Source of the DNA: an uncultured Pyrinomonas sp. | GTDB taxonomy: Bacteria; Acidobacteriota; Blastocatellia; Pyrinomonadales; Pyrinomonadaceae | DNA length: 10,055 nt | NCBI GenBank assembly: GCA_937135995.1 | Contig: CAKZOF010000069.1 | Location: 1-10,055 of the forward strand | Reading direction: 5' to 3' | Shown here: piece after piece, positions 1-6,349 of the stretch | Numbering within the stretch: the first letter of the stretch is position 1 | Layout: every line of letters begins with the position of its first letter | Made by a program: the position numbers and the translations under genes | Notes under the pieces: generated by a model | What the model was told of the DNA's origin: nothing | The model's input: only the letters and a program-made list of their open reading frames with translations | Database searches by the model: none

Positions 1-590
1 CCAAGGGCGTCGGAGCGCTCTACGTGCGGCGCGGTGTGCGCCTCGCTCCACAAATGATCGGCGGCCACCAAGAGCGCAATCAGCGGGCCGGCACGGAAGC
101 GGTCCCACTCATCGTCGCTTTCGGCAAAGCGGCAGAGTTGGCGCGCCAAGAGTTGGATGCGAGAATCGCCCACATGCGCGCGTTGCGCGATCGGTTCGAA
201 GCGGGCGTCGCCGAGCGCATTCCGGATGTCGTCTTCAACGGGCACCGCGAACGGCGCTTGCCGCACATCACGAACATCTCTTTCCGTTACATCGAAGGCG
301 AAGGTTTGCTCATCAACCTGGATCTACAGGGAGTCGCCGTTTCCACCGGTTCAGCCTGTTCGTCCGGCACGCTCGAACCCTCGCCCGTGATTCGCGCGCT
401 CGGGCGCGATGAGGAGTTAGCTCGCGGTGCCGTCCGGTTCAGCCTCGGCAAGGAGACGACCGAAGAGGAGATTGACTACGTGCTCGAGGTGCTGCCGCGG
501 GCTGTGGATGCTTTGCGTCGCATCTCGCCGCTCTATCACAAGGCCGTCGCCGAAGGCCGTGCGAAACAGCTTCTCGTGCCGACCAGCTGA
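1..590 (+). CDS. Cysteine desulfurase, NifS/IscS type (C-terminal part, 5' end outside window)
   Basis: PLP-dependent enzyme that takes sulfur from L-cysteine as an enzyme-bound persulfide and passes it to Fe-S scaffolds in the cytoplasm. The reading frame is open from base 3, and about 195 residues are visible. It starts with KGVGALYVRRGVRL, the segment just after the PLP-lysine motif of class V aminotransferase-fold desulfurases; the lysine itself lies outside the window. Then come GGHQERNQRAGTEAV (cofactor/substrate loop), NISF, and the catalytic loop STGSACSSGTLEPS with the persulfide cysteine codon at 357-359. The C-terminus RFSLGKETTEEEIDYVLEVL is typical of the group I NifS/IscS branch. 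The cysteine sits in a short SSG loop, not the extended loop of SufS. The downstream IscU-like gene at 1145 fits a shared Fe-S assembly role. Whether it should be called IscS or NifS, or serves tRNA thiolation, cannot be decided here. Family call sure. Confidence 0.95.
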   Translation, partial: KGVGALYVRRGVRLAPQMIGGHQERNQRAGTEAVPLIVAFGKAAELARQELDARIAHMRALRDRFEAGVAERIPDVVFNGHRERRLPHITNISFRYIEGEGLLINLDLQGVAVSTGSACSSGTLEPSPVIRALGRDEELARGAVRFSLGKETTEEEIDYVLEVLPRAVDALRRISPLYHKAVAEGRAKQLLVPTS

Positions 591-691
591 CTCGCGAGGA
601 CGAAGCGCGAAAACCCCCGTCTTCAAGAGATTCGGCAAAGTGAGCCATCGTCGAACGACTTGGAAACTTCCACGTTGGAGGACGAGAGAAG

Positions 692-1141
692 ATGCGCGAA
701 CGTGTTCTGTGCTTCTTGTTAGCCTGCTTGCTCGTGTTGCTGTCTCTTCCCGCTGGCATGGCATCCGAATCGGGAGCGAGCGACACGGCAGCCAAGGTCA
801 AAGCTGAAGTGATGCGCCTCGGGCCGCATGCGCCCGTGCGCGTGCGCTTGCTCGACGGCACCGAGATCAGGGGGCGCATCGGCGAAATAGGTGCGCAAAG
901 CTTTGTCGTTCAGGATGAAAAGCGTGGCGATAAGCAGACGGTCTCCTACTCCGAAGTGAAGCAGGTCAAAAAGAGCGGCCTTTCGACAGGCGCCAAGATC
1001 GCCATTGGGATCGGCATCGCTGCCGCCGTTGCCATCGCGGGTGTGGTGTTGGCAGACGGCGACGACCAGCGGCCGGAATCTCCATGTCGCGCTGTCGTGG
1101 GGCAGCCTTGTCCGCCCGGTTGCATCTGCAAGGCGCAGTGA
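692..1141 (+). CDS. Small exported Sm-like protein with C-terminal membrane helix and Cys-rich tail
   Basis: 149 residues, function unknown. Residues 1-24 are a signal peptide or N-terminal anchor (MRERVLCFLLACLLVLLSLPAG, then MAS). Residues about 45-90 read as a small beta domain, VRVRLLDGTEIRGRIGEIG...FVVQDEKRG...VSYSEVKQVKK, the strand pattern of Sm/LSm-like barrels. Residues about 97-120 form a hydrophobic glycine/alanine-rich helix (GAKIAIGIGIAAAVAIAGVV). The last 18 residues hold four cysteines, at C-x8-C-x3-C-x-C spacing. The start is supported by GGAGG at 677-681, 10 nt upstream. The stop lies 3 nt before the IscU-like start, so the two are probably co-transcribed and translationally coupled. 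I recall similar short DG-x-x-I-x-G proteins with a C-terminal helix as common unknowns in Acidobacteriota; this is memory, not a search. A role in Fe-S assembly is suggested only by position. Confidence 0.8.
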   Translation: MRERVLCFLLACLLVLLSLPAGMASESGASDTAAKVKAEVMRLGPHAPVRVRLLDGTEIRGRIGEIGAQSFVVQDEKRGDKQTVSYSEVKQVKKSGLSTGAKIAIGIGIAAAVAIAGVVLADGDDQRPESPCRAVVGQPCPPGCICKAQ

Positions 1142-1144
1142 GCG

Positions 1145-1558
1145 ATGTCGGCTGACTATTCAACCTCTTTCAAAGACCACCTGGCGCATCCGCGCAACGC
1201 GGGCGAGATGCCGGACGCTGATGCGGTGGCCGAAGAGGCGAACCCTGTTTGCGGCGACCGATTGCGTCTGGCCCTGCGCGTGCGCGATGGACGCATTGTC
1301 GAGGCACGTTTTCTTGCCTACGGCTGTCCGCCAACGCTGGTCTGCGGTTCCGTGCTCACGGAGATGCTGCGAGGCATGAGCGTGGAAGAGGCCGCTGTGC
1401 TCTCTCGGCAGCAATTGATCGCCGCCATCGGCGGATTGCCATCGCGCCGAACGCACGCTGCCGCGCTGGCCATCGAGACGTTGCGCGCGGCGCTTTCCTT
1501 GCTCGAAGCGAAGCGAGGACGGACGTGTCGCTCGACGCTCGCGCCTGATCAGGCGTGA
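1145..1558 (+). CDS. IscU/NifU-N-like iron-sulfur cluster scaffold, divergent
   Basis: 137 residues. IscU-type scaffolds build [2Fe-2S]/[4Fe-4S] clusters from desulfurase sulfur and hand them to apo-proteins. Visible family marks are the N-terminal FKDHLAHPRNAGEMPDAD (usual form 'hpRNvG'), NPVCGD with Cys36 and Asp38, and AYGCPPTLVCGSVLTEMLRG with Cys61. Spacing between the first two cysteines (25) nearly matches E. coli IscU (26). The third ligand region reads LPSRRTHAAAL where IscU has LPPVKIHCSIL: the cysteine is Ala105 and the HscA-binding LPPVK motif is gone. Extra cysteines occur at 67 and 128. It starts 3 nt after the upstream stop, with no separate strong ribosome site, so coupling is likely. 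The last codons and the stop lie inside a large hairpin. Fold assignment is firm; whether it assembles clusters in the classical way is open. Confidence 0.88.
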   Translation: MSADYSTSFKDHLAHPRNAGEMPDADAVAEEANPVCGDRLRLALRVRDGRIVEARFLAYGCPPTLVCGSVLTEMLRGMSVEEAAVLSRQQLIAAIGGLPSRRTHAAALAIETLRAALSLLEAKRGRTCRSTLAPDQA

Positions 1559-1565
1559 GCGTCGG
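1532..1565 (+). terminator. Long palindromic hairpin over the stop codon of the IscU-like gene
   Basis: Arms 1532-1548 and 1549-1565 pair over 17 positions with two G-T(U) wobbles (1541/1556 and 1532/1565). The core is the perfect palindrome CGCCTGATCAGGCG at 1542-1555. As RNA it could fold as a 15-bp stem with a GATC tetraloop. It contains the TGA at 1556-1558. No T-run follows on either strand, so it is not a canonical Rho-independent terminator. Its place at the end of a + strand operon that converges on priA suggests transcription ending or mRNA 3'-end protection. Confidence 0.5.
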
Positions 1566-1571
1566 CTGGGG

Positions 1572-1601
1572 CATCTTCGCCGCACGAGATGCACGACGAG
1601 C
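1572..1601. repeat. 30-bp direct repeat, copy 1
   Basis: Exact 30-bp match to 1638-1667, beginning CATCTTCGCCGCACGAGATG, with a 36-bp gap between copies (66-bp period). It lies in the 275-bp convergent spacer between the IscU-like stop (1558) and the priA stop (1834). That spacer otherwise shows no gene. After each copy comes a CTCGAAGA string, directly in copy 1 and 12 bp later in copy 2, so the duplicated unit was probably longer and has since changed. No third copy is seen at the expected 66-bp steps. Confidence 0.9.
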
Positions 1602-1637
1602 TCGAAGAACTGCACACTCACCACGCTTGCCCAGTCT

Positions 1638-1667
1638 CATCTTCGCCGCACGAGATGCACGACGAGC
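1638..1667. repeat. 30-bp direct repeat, copy 2
   Basis: Identical to 1572-1601 over all 30 bases. The repeat is not palindromic, only two copies exist, and no cas gene is nearby, so a CRISPR is unlikely. A local slippage duplication, or a dispersed intergenic repeat present twice, is simpler. Confidence 0.9.
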
Positions 1668-1833
1668 GCCGTTGCTTACTCGAAGAGGCGACGCCGTCGT
1701 GTAGCAAGTCGAGCTGATCGATCTCCGTACGCGCGTCGCAAATGACAGCGCTGCTGCAAAAAGCTGTTACGATCCCACTTGATCTCTGCGTGGGCGCGTT
1801 GCCAGTGGCAGACATCTAGCCGGATTCGCCCGT

Positions 1834-4314
1834 TCAGAGCAGATTGACCGGATCGATCTCGATGCACGTGCCATCGAGCCACAGCCTTTGATCTTCCGTG
1901 TCGGCCATCGCCATTTCGAGCATGGCGCGAAGGTCGGCCCGGCGTCGCGCTTTGATCAGGATCTGCGCGCGATGACGCCCGCGCAGACGCGAGATCGGCG
2001 CCGGAGCCGGGCCGAGAACGCGGCAAGCGCCCTTGTGGTTAGCGCGGTCGAGCGCCCGTTTCAGTTCGTTCGCTCGTTTCACCAAACTGCCCAGTTCCTC
2101 ATCTTGAACCAAGACGGAAGCGAGCGCGACAAAAGGCGGGTATTCGAAGGCTCGCCGAAACTCGATCTCGTGCTGGTAGAAGCCGATGTAGTCTTGAGCG
2201 CAAGCGAAGCGAATGGCATAGTGGTCCGGGTGATAGGTTTGGATCAACACTCGTCCGGGCACGTCGCCTCGTCCGGCGCGCCCGGCCACTTGCGTGATCA
2301 ATTGAAAAGTCCTTTCGGCGGCGCGAAAGTCGGGCAGGGCAAGCCCGGCATCGACGGAGACAATGCCGACCAGCGTCACCTTCGGAAAGTCGTGCCCTTT
2401 GGCGATCATCTGTGTGCCGACGAGCAGATCTATGTCGTGCGCCGCGAAACGCAGGATGGTCTGCTCATAAACGCGGCGACGCGACGCCGTGTCGCGGTCG
2501 AGTCGCGCGATGCGCGCCGAAGGAAAATGCGCGCGCAGCAGGTCTTCGATTTGCTCCGTGCCTTCGCCGACGAGGTAGAGGTACTCGCTGCCGCACGACG
2601 GGCAACGCGCTAGCGGGCGACGGCGAAAATTGCAGTAGTGGCAGACGAGCGCGCGCTCACGCTTGTGGTACGTAAGCGTCACGTCGCACTGCGGGCAGCC
2701 GAGGCGTTCACCGCACGCACGGCAGAGGACGAAATTGGCGTAGCCGCGCCGGTTGAGCAGAATGATCGCTTGTTCGCGGCGCGCGAGCGTTTCGGATAGA
2801 GCTTGCAACAGTTCGTCGCTGAAGGCATCGGCGCGCCCGCGGCGGGCGAAAACGGCTCGCATATCGACGATTTCGGCTTCAGCGAGCGAACGCCCCCCGA
2901 TGCGCTCCGGCAGGTGAATGTAGCCGTACTTTTCCGTTTGCGCGTTGTGGAACGATTCGAGCGACGGCGTGGCCGAGCCGAGGACGGCGACGGCGTTGGC
3001 CTTGTGTGCGCGCACAACCGCGGCATCGCGCGCATGATAGAAGGGCGATTCCTGCTGTCGGTAGGAAGGATCGTGCTCTTCATCGACGACGATCAATCCT
3101 AGGTCGTGAACCGGAGCGAACAGCGCCGATCGCGTGCCGATGACAACGCGCGCTTCGCCCCTTCGAACGCGCATCCATTCATCGAACCTCTCACCTGCGG
3201 AGAGCGACGAGTGAAGGATGGCGACCGCTTCGCCGAAATAGGCGCGTAAACGACGCGAAAAGACGGGCGTCAAGGCTATTTCAGGGACGAGCATCAAGGC
3301 CGAACGGCCGCGTTCGAGACAGGCGCGCATCGCGCGAATGTAGATTTCGGTTTTGCCGCTTCCCGTGATCCCGTGCAGTAGATACGTCGCATAGGCTTTC
3401 CGGTCCAGCGAGGCGACGATGCGATCGAGCGCGTCGCGTTGTGCCGGGGTCAACTGCACGTCGTCGAGCGGTGGAATCTCCGCTCCGGCGAGCGGATCAC
3501 GGCGCACCTCGCGGGCCGCAACCTCGACGATGCCTTGGCGTTCGAGCGCGGCGATGGTGGAAGCGCTGGCGTGCGCGCGCTCGATGAGTTCAGTGAAGAA
3601 CATCTCGCCGCCGGCAGCGATCAACGTTTCGACAATGCGCTGTTGCGCCGCCGTGAGCGAACGCGCGGCATCGGGCGTGCGGTGCTCTTCAACGGGGCGG
3701 AGGCGAACGCATTTGCGGCGCTTGGCGCGCGCCACCGTGCCGCGCACACGATGCTTGACGGCGATCCATCCGGCGCGCTCCAGTTCCGGCACGATGCGCG
3801 CGACGCGCTCGTCGTTCAGCACGCGTTGGGCTTGACGCAAAGGCATCGCACCCTCTTCGGCGAGCAGCCGCAGCAGCTTCGCCTTGAGCGTCGTCGCCCG
3901 CGCTTCGGGCAACCGCGCCAGTTCGTCGCGCCCTTCGACGGTGATCGCAAGCACGCGCTCGAATCTGGCGTTGACGCCCGCGGGCAAGGCCGCTTTGAGA
4001 ACTTCGCCCCACGGCGCAAGGTAGTAATGACTGATCCAGCGCGTTAGTTCCAGCGTCTCGGGCGTGATCAGCGGTTCGGCGTCGAGCAACTCTTCAATCT
4101 CTTTAACTTCGGCCACGTCGAGCGCCGAATCGAGCGCGTCGTAGAGCGCGACGATATATCCGGTGAGCAGTTGTCGTCCGAGTTGGACGCGTACCCGCGC
4201 GCCCGTGCGCGCCGCCGAACGGAAGGCGAGCGGCAAGCGATAGGTGAAGGTTCGCCGCACGCCGAGCGGCACGGCGACCTCGACGTACTGTGGCAATGTG
4301 ATCCGCTCATCCAT
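1834..4314 (-). CDS. priA: Primosomal protein N', replication-restart helicase PriA
   Basis: 826 residues. PriA binds abandoned forks and D-loops, unwinds the lagging strand 3'->5', and reloads the replicative helicase. The N-terminal 3'-DNA-binding domain (about 8-110) begins YVEVAVPLGVRRTFTY. A winged-helix stretch follows (to about 285). Helicase lobe 1 has Walker A GITGSGKT (315-322) and DEEH (411-414, within VVDEEHDPSYRQQ). The zinc domain has eight cysteines at 531, 534, 540, 543, 558, 561, 571 and 574. Lobe 2 has LVGTQMIAKGHDFPKV (631-646) and QVAGRAGR (675-682). The C-terminus ends in DPVNLL, as usual for PriA. It is longer than E. coli PriA (732), mostly through the region before Walker A. 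All catalytic marks are present. The ATG at 4314 gives the expected N-terminus, but no strong ribosome site precedes it. A terminator (4419-4448) separates it from the glycosylase genes upstream, so it probably has its own promoter. Confidence 0.97.
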   Translation of the reverse strand: MDERITLPQYVEVAVPLGVRRTFTYRLPLAFRSAARTGARVRVQLGRQLLTGYIVALYDALDSALDVAEVKEIEELLDAEPLITPETLELTRWISHYYLAPWGEVLKAALPAGVNARFERVLAITVEGRDELARLPEARATTLKAKLLRLLAEEGAMPLRQAQRVLNDERVARIVPELERAGWIAVKHRVRGTVARAKRRKCVRLRPVEEHRTPDAARSLTAAQQRIVETLIAAGGEMFFTELIERAHASASTIAALERQGIVEVAAREVRRDPLAGAEIPPLDDVQLTPAQRDALDRIVASLDRKAYATYLLHGITGSGKTEIYIRAMRACLERGRSALMLVPEIALTPVFSRRLRAYFGEAVAILHSSLSAGERFDEWMRVRRGEARVVIGTRSALFAPVHDLGLIVVDEEHDPSYRQQESPFYHARDAAVVRAHKANAVAVLGSATPSLESFHNAQTEKYGYIHLPERIGGRSLAEAEIVDMRAVFARRGRADAFSDELLQALSETLARREQAIILLNRRGYANFVLCRACGERLGCPQCDVTLTYHKRERALVCHYCNFRRRPLARCPSCGSEYLYLVGEGTEQIEDLLRAHFPSARIARLDRDTASRRRVYEQTILRFAAHDIDLLVGTQMIAKGHDFPKVTLVGIVSVDAGLALPDFRAAERTFQLITQVAGRAGRGDVPGRVLIQTYHPDHYAIRFACAQDYIGFYQHEIEFRRAFEYPPFVALASVLVQDEELGSLVKRANELKRALDRANHKGACRVLGPAPAPISRLRGRHRAQILIKARRRADLRAMLEMAMADTEDQRLWLDGTCIEIDPVNLL

Positions 4315-4418
4315 CGCTTAGGTTCAACGCCGTGCGGCATAAACGGCTCATCAATCCGTTGCGTTCGCTCGACCCAATGAAAGACTATTTGAGGCAACGG
4401 CGCAACGCAACTTCGGTC

Positions 4419-4448
4419 AAAACAAAAAGACCGCTCTTTGCGGAGCGG
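4419..4448 (-). terminator. Rho-independent terminator downstream of the glycosylase genes
   Basis: On the minus strand a 6-bp GC-rich stem (CCGCTC at 4448-4443 paired with GAGCGG at 4436-4431) and a 6-nt loop are followed at once by TCTTTTTGTTTT. Stem plus U-tract is the classical form. It would end transcripts from the coaBC/glycosylase side, or from the TATAAT at 4495-4500, before priA. Confidence 0.8.
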
Positions 4449-4494
4449 CTTCGTGGCGCTGAGCCATGGTTTAGCGAACGGGTGCTAGGCAAAC

Positions 4495-4500
4495 ATTATA
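4495..4500 (-). promoter_or_regulatory. Candidate -10 box (TATAAT) on the minus strand
   Basis: Perfect TATAAT in AT-poor surroundings. At 16-18 nt spacing no hexamer resembles TTGACA, so the promoter is incomplete. A start about 7 nt downstream would make an RNA of roughly 65-70 nt ending at the terminator 4419-4448. One chance TATAAT in a 10-kb window is expected, so the call is weak. Confidence 0.3.
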
Positions 4501-4726
4501 CACCTGCCGATCTTAGATTCCCGCAGTTCGGACTACGAACCTTCGCTCGATAGCGGAAACAGGCTGCTCCAACGATCACGCCGCCGTAAGTTAAGTGAGA
4601 GCGCTTCCACGTTAAGCGGTGACAACGTGTGCGGTTCATGATTTTCTGACGTGCCATGAGGGTTCGTGTTCCAGACCGCGTTGAGAGTCGAGGAGATCCT
4701 TTTGCACAAAGTTCCACGATCACGGC

Positions 4727-5323
4727 TTAAAGGGAATTCAAAAAGGCGCGAGCTTTCTTCATGTCTTCCCAGACTTCGCGCTTCTTCGACGGATCGCGCA
4801 GCAGATAGGCCGGGTTGAAAGTTGGGAGCACGGTCATCCCGCGGTAATCGTAGAACTCTCCGCGCACCTGCGAGATCGGTTTTTTCGTCCCGAGCAGCGC
4901 ACGCGTCGGCGTGTTGCCGAACGCGATGAGCAAGCGCGGGCGCACGACGGCCAATTCGCGATGAAGATACGGCGTGAAGAAGTTCAAGATGTCGGGCGTC
5001 ATCTCGTCGCCCGTGGAGACGATCTTCACCGTGTTCGTTAAGTAACAATCTTGTCGCCGCAAGCCGATCGAACCGAGGATCCTTTCGAGCATCTGGCCCG
5101 CTGGTCCCATGAAGGGCCGGCCAGATTCGATGTCGGGCGGACCCGGGGATTCGCCGACGACGGCGACGCGCGGCTCCGTCGGCCCTTCGCCGAAGATGAA
5201 GACGCGCTCGCGCAATGCGGGCAACTCTTGCGCGCGCTCGAGCAGTTCGGCGTTGATCGCTTCGAGCGTCTCCGCCGGTTCATCCGACGGCGGGCCGAAT
5301 GCCAGCGTGCCTTGCGAACTCAT
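4727..5323 (-). CDS. Uracil-DNA glycosylase superfamily paralog lacking the Fe-S ligands
   Basis: 198 residues, clearly homologous to the family 4 enzyme encoded just upstream (5387-6313). Shared blocks are VVGESPG...SGRPFMGPAGQML (about 55-79), IGLRRQDCYLTN (86-97), RELAVVRPRLLIAFGNTP (about 122-139), LLGTKKPISQVRG, and [24 protein letters not shown] (167-190). It has only one cysteine (93): none of the four [4Fe-4S] ligands of the family is present. The catalytic-region histidine of the HPAYL motif is Asn170, and the ED pair of motif A is Asp64-Ile65. Asn97 in the TN motif is kept. QGTLAF at residues 4-9 resembles a bacterial sliding-clamp motif. GAGGGG 8 nt before the ATG supports the start. 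It is 63 nt from the upstream glycosylase, same strand, so the two are probably one operon. It may be a glycosylase of altered specificity, a DNA-binding accessory, or an inactive duplicate. Confidence 0.88.
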   Translation of the reverse strand: MSSQGTLAFGPPSDEPAETLEAINAELLERAQELPALRERVFIFGEGPTEPRVAVVGESPGPPDIESGRPFMGPAGQMLERILGSIGLRRQDCYLTNTVKIVSTGDEMTPDILNFFTPYLHRELAVVRPRLLIAFGNTPTRALLGTKKPISQVRGEFYDYRGMTVLPTFNPAYLLRDPSKKREVWEDMKKARAFLNSL

Positions 5324-5386
5324 CCTCTCTGCCCCTCAACGTGTCGAGAGCGTCGCCGTTTCCCGCCTAGATCCGCCGGTGCCCAT

Positions 5387-6313
5387 TTAATCGAGCTTCA
5401 GCGTGCCGTTCAGGTAATCACGCACCTTCTTCATGTCTTCCCACGCCTCGCGCTTTTTCGATGGATCGCGCAGCAGATAGGCCGGATGAAACGTCGGCAT
5501 CACTTTGATCCCGTTGAAATCGAGAAACCGCCCGCGCATCTTGGTGATCCCTTCTTTGGTGCCGAGCAGGTTCTGCATCGCCGTGTTGCCAAGCACCACG
5601 ATCACTTCCGGGCGGACGACGGCGATTTCGCGAAGCAGGAAGGGTTTACACGTCGCCGCTTCCGCCGCGGTCGGCGTGCGATTGCCCGGCGGGCGGCAGC
5701 GGTTGATGTTGCCAATAAAGACGTCTTCGCGTTTCAGGCCGATGGCCTCGATGATCTTGTTCAGAAGCTGTCCGGCGCGCCCGACAAAGGGCCTCCCCTG
5801 CGCGTCTTCGTCGGCCCCCGGAGCCTCGCCGACGAACATCAAGCGCGCGTGTGGATTGCCTTCGCTATTGACAATGTGCGTGCGGCTTCGGTGAAGCGGG
5901 CAACGTGTGCAGTCGTTTATGTCGCGGCGAATGTCTTCCAGCGTCTCGCCGGGGCGCGGCATGCTCGCTTCGTCTTTGGGCGTGATTTCGCCGAAGAGCG
6001 TCTCTTGCGGCGGAGGCGACGTTTCGGCGCGCTTCTTGCTCTTGGCCATGACCTTGCTCTCTTCCCCCGTGTTCGGCGGCTCTGGCGCGGAGCGGTGGCG
6101 GTCTTCTAGGGGCGCGCGTCCATCCGTGTTCGGTGTCTCCGGCGCTGCCGCTCGGTGCAACGCTTGCTCCGTCCGCAGCGCCTCGCTTTTGATCGCGGCG
6201 ACGACGGGAACATGATCGAACGTCTCGACGCCGAGCGCAAGCAGCAGTTCGAGCCGGCCCTTCACGGCGGCAATCAAATTCGAAAGTTCACGCTCGTGAT
6301 CGTTCATCTGCAT
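5387..6313 (-). CDS. Family 4 uracil-DNA glycosylase (Fe-S type) with long N-terminal extension
   Basis: 308 residues. It removes uracil from DNA after cytosine deamination or dUTP incorporation, starting base-excision repair. The catalytic domain is about 125-300: motif [25 protein letters not shown] (161-184), GNINRC (201-206), and FHPAYLL (275-281) with His276. The four cluster cysteines are 135, 138 (CTRC), 206 and 222, the last pair 16 apart as in Thermus UDG. The first 125 residues are not in minimal family 4 enzymes. They comprise a helical, charged stretch (1-55), a Pro/Asn-rich linker with a repeated PNT motif (61-83), and PQETLFGE (102-109), which resembles a beta-clamp-binding pentapeptide. 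The second Met (6307) is an equally possible start; neither has a clear ribosome site. It lies 36 nt after coaBC, same strand, so probably one transcript. Confidence 0.93.
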   Translation of the reverse strand: MQMNDHERELSNLIAAVKGRLELLLALGVETFDHVPVVAAIKSEALRTEQALHRAAAPETPNTDGRAPLEDRHRSAPEPPNTGEESKVMAKSKKRAETSPPPQETLFGEITPKDEASMPRPGETLEDIRRDINDCTRCPLHRSRTHIVNSEGNPHARLMFVGEAPGADEDAQGRPFVGRAGQLLNKIIEAIGLKREDVFIGNINRCRPPGNRTPTAAEAATCKPFLLREIAVVRPEVIVVLGNTAMQNLLGTKEGITKMRGRFLDFNGIKVMPTFHPAYLLRDPSKKREAWEDMKKVRDYLNGTLKLD

Positions 6314-6349
6314 CGGTTTTCGCTCGCGTCGAACCGGCTGCGTCCCGTT

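Larger units (their letters stand above)
4315..4726. other. 412-bp spacer between priA and the uracil-DNA glycosylase paralog
   Basis: No convincing protein gene on either strand; the few open frames lack ribosome sites and family features. It holds a minus-strand Rho-independent terminator (4419-4448), a perfect TATAAT on the minus strand (4495-4500), and a small GTTCG/CGAAC hairpin with 5-nt loop at 4526-4540. No tRNA or known riboswitch fold was recognised. The priA promoter should lie between about 4330 and 4418. A weak candidate there on the minus strand is TTGCGT, 17 nt, TAGTCT. Confidence 0.6.

Noticed and set aside
1572..1667. Two 30-bp repeats with a 36-bp gap as a minimal CRISPR array
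   Set aside because: Only two copies, non-palindromic repeat, no further degenerate copy at 66-bp steps, and no cas genes in the window.
1888..4047. Long open frames on the + strand opposite priA (for example 1888-2613 and 3439-4047)
   Set aside because: They are antisense shadows of a fully motif-supported priA in GC-rich DNA, without ribosome sites or family features.
4496..4723. 75-codon minus-strand frame and a tRNA-like GGTTCG string near 4540
   Set aside because: GTG start without support and no family resemblance; GTTCG/CGAAC is a simple hairpin, and no acceptor or anticodon arms could be built around it.
5051..6109. 352-codon + strand open frame across the two glycosylase genes
   Set aside because: Arg/Ala-rich translation with no family motifs, antisense to two well-supported genes and the gap between them; typical of GC-skewed codon positions.
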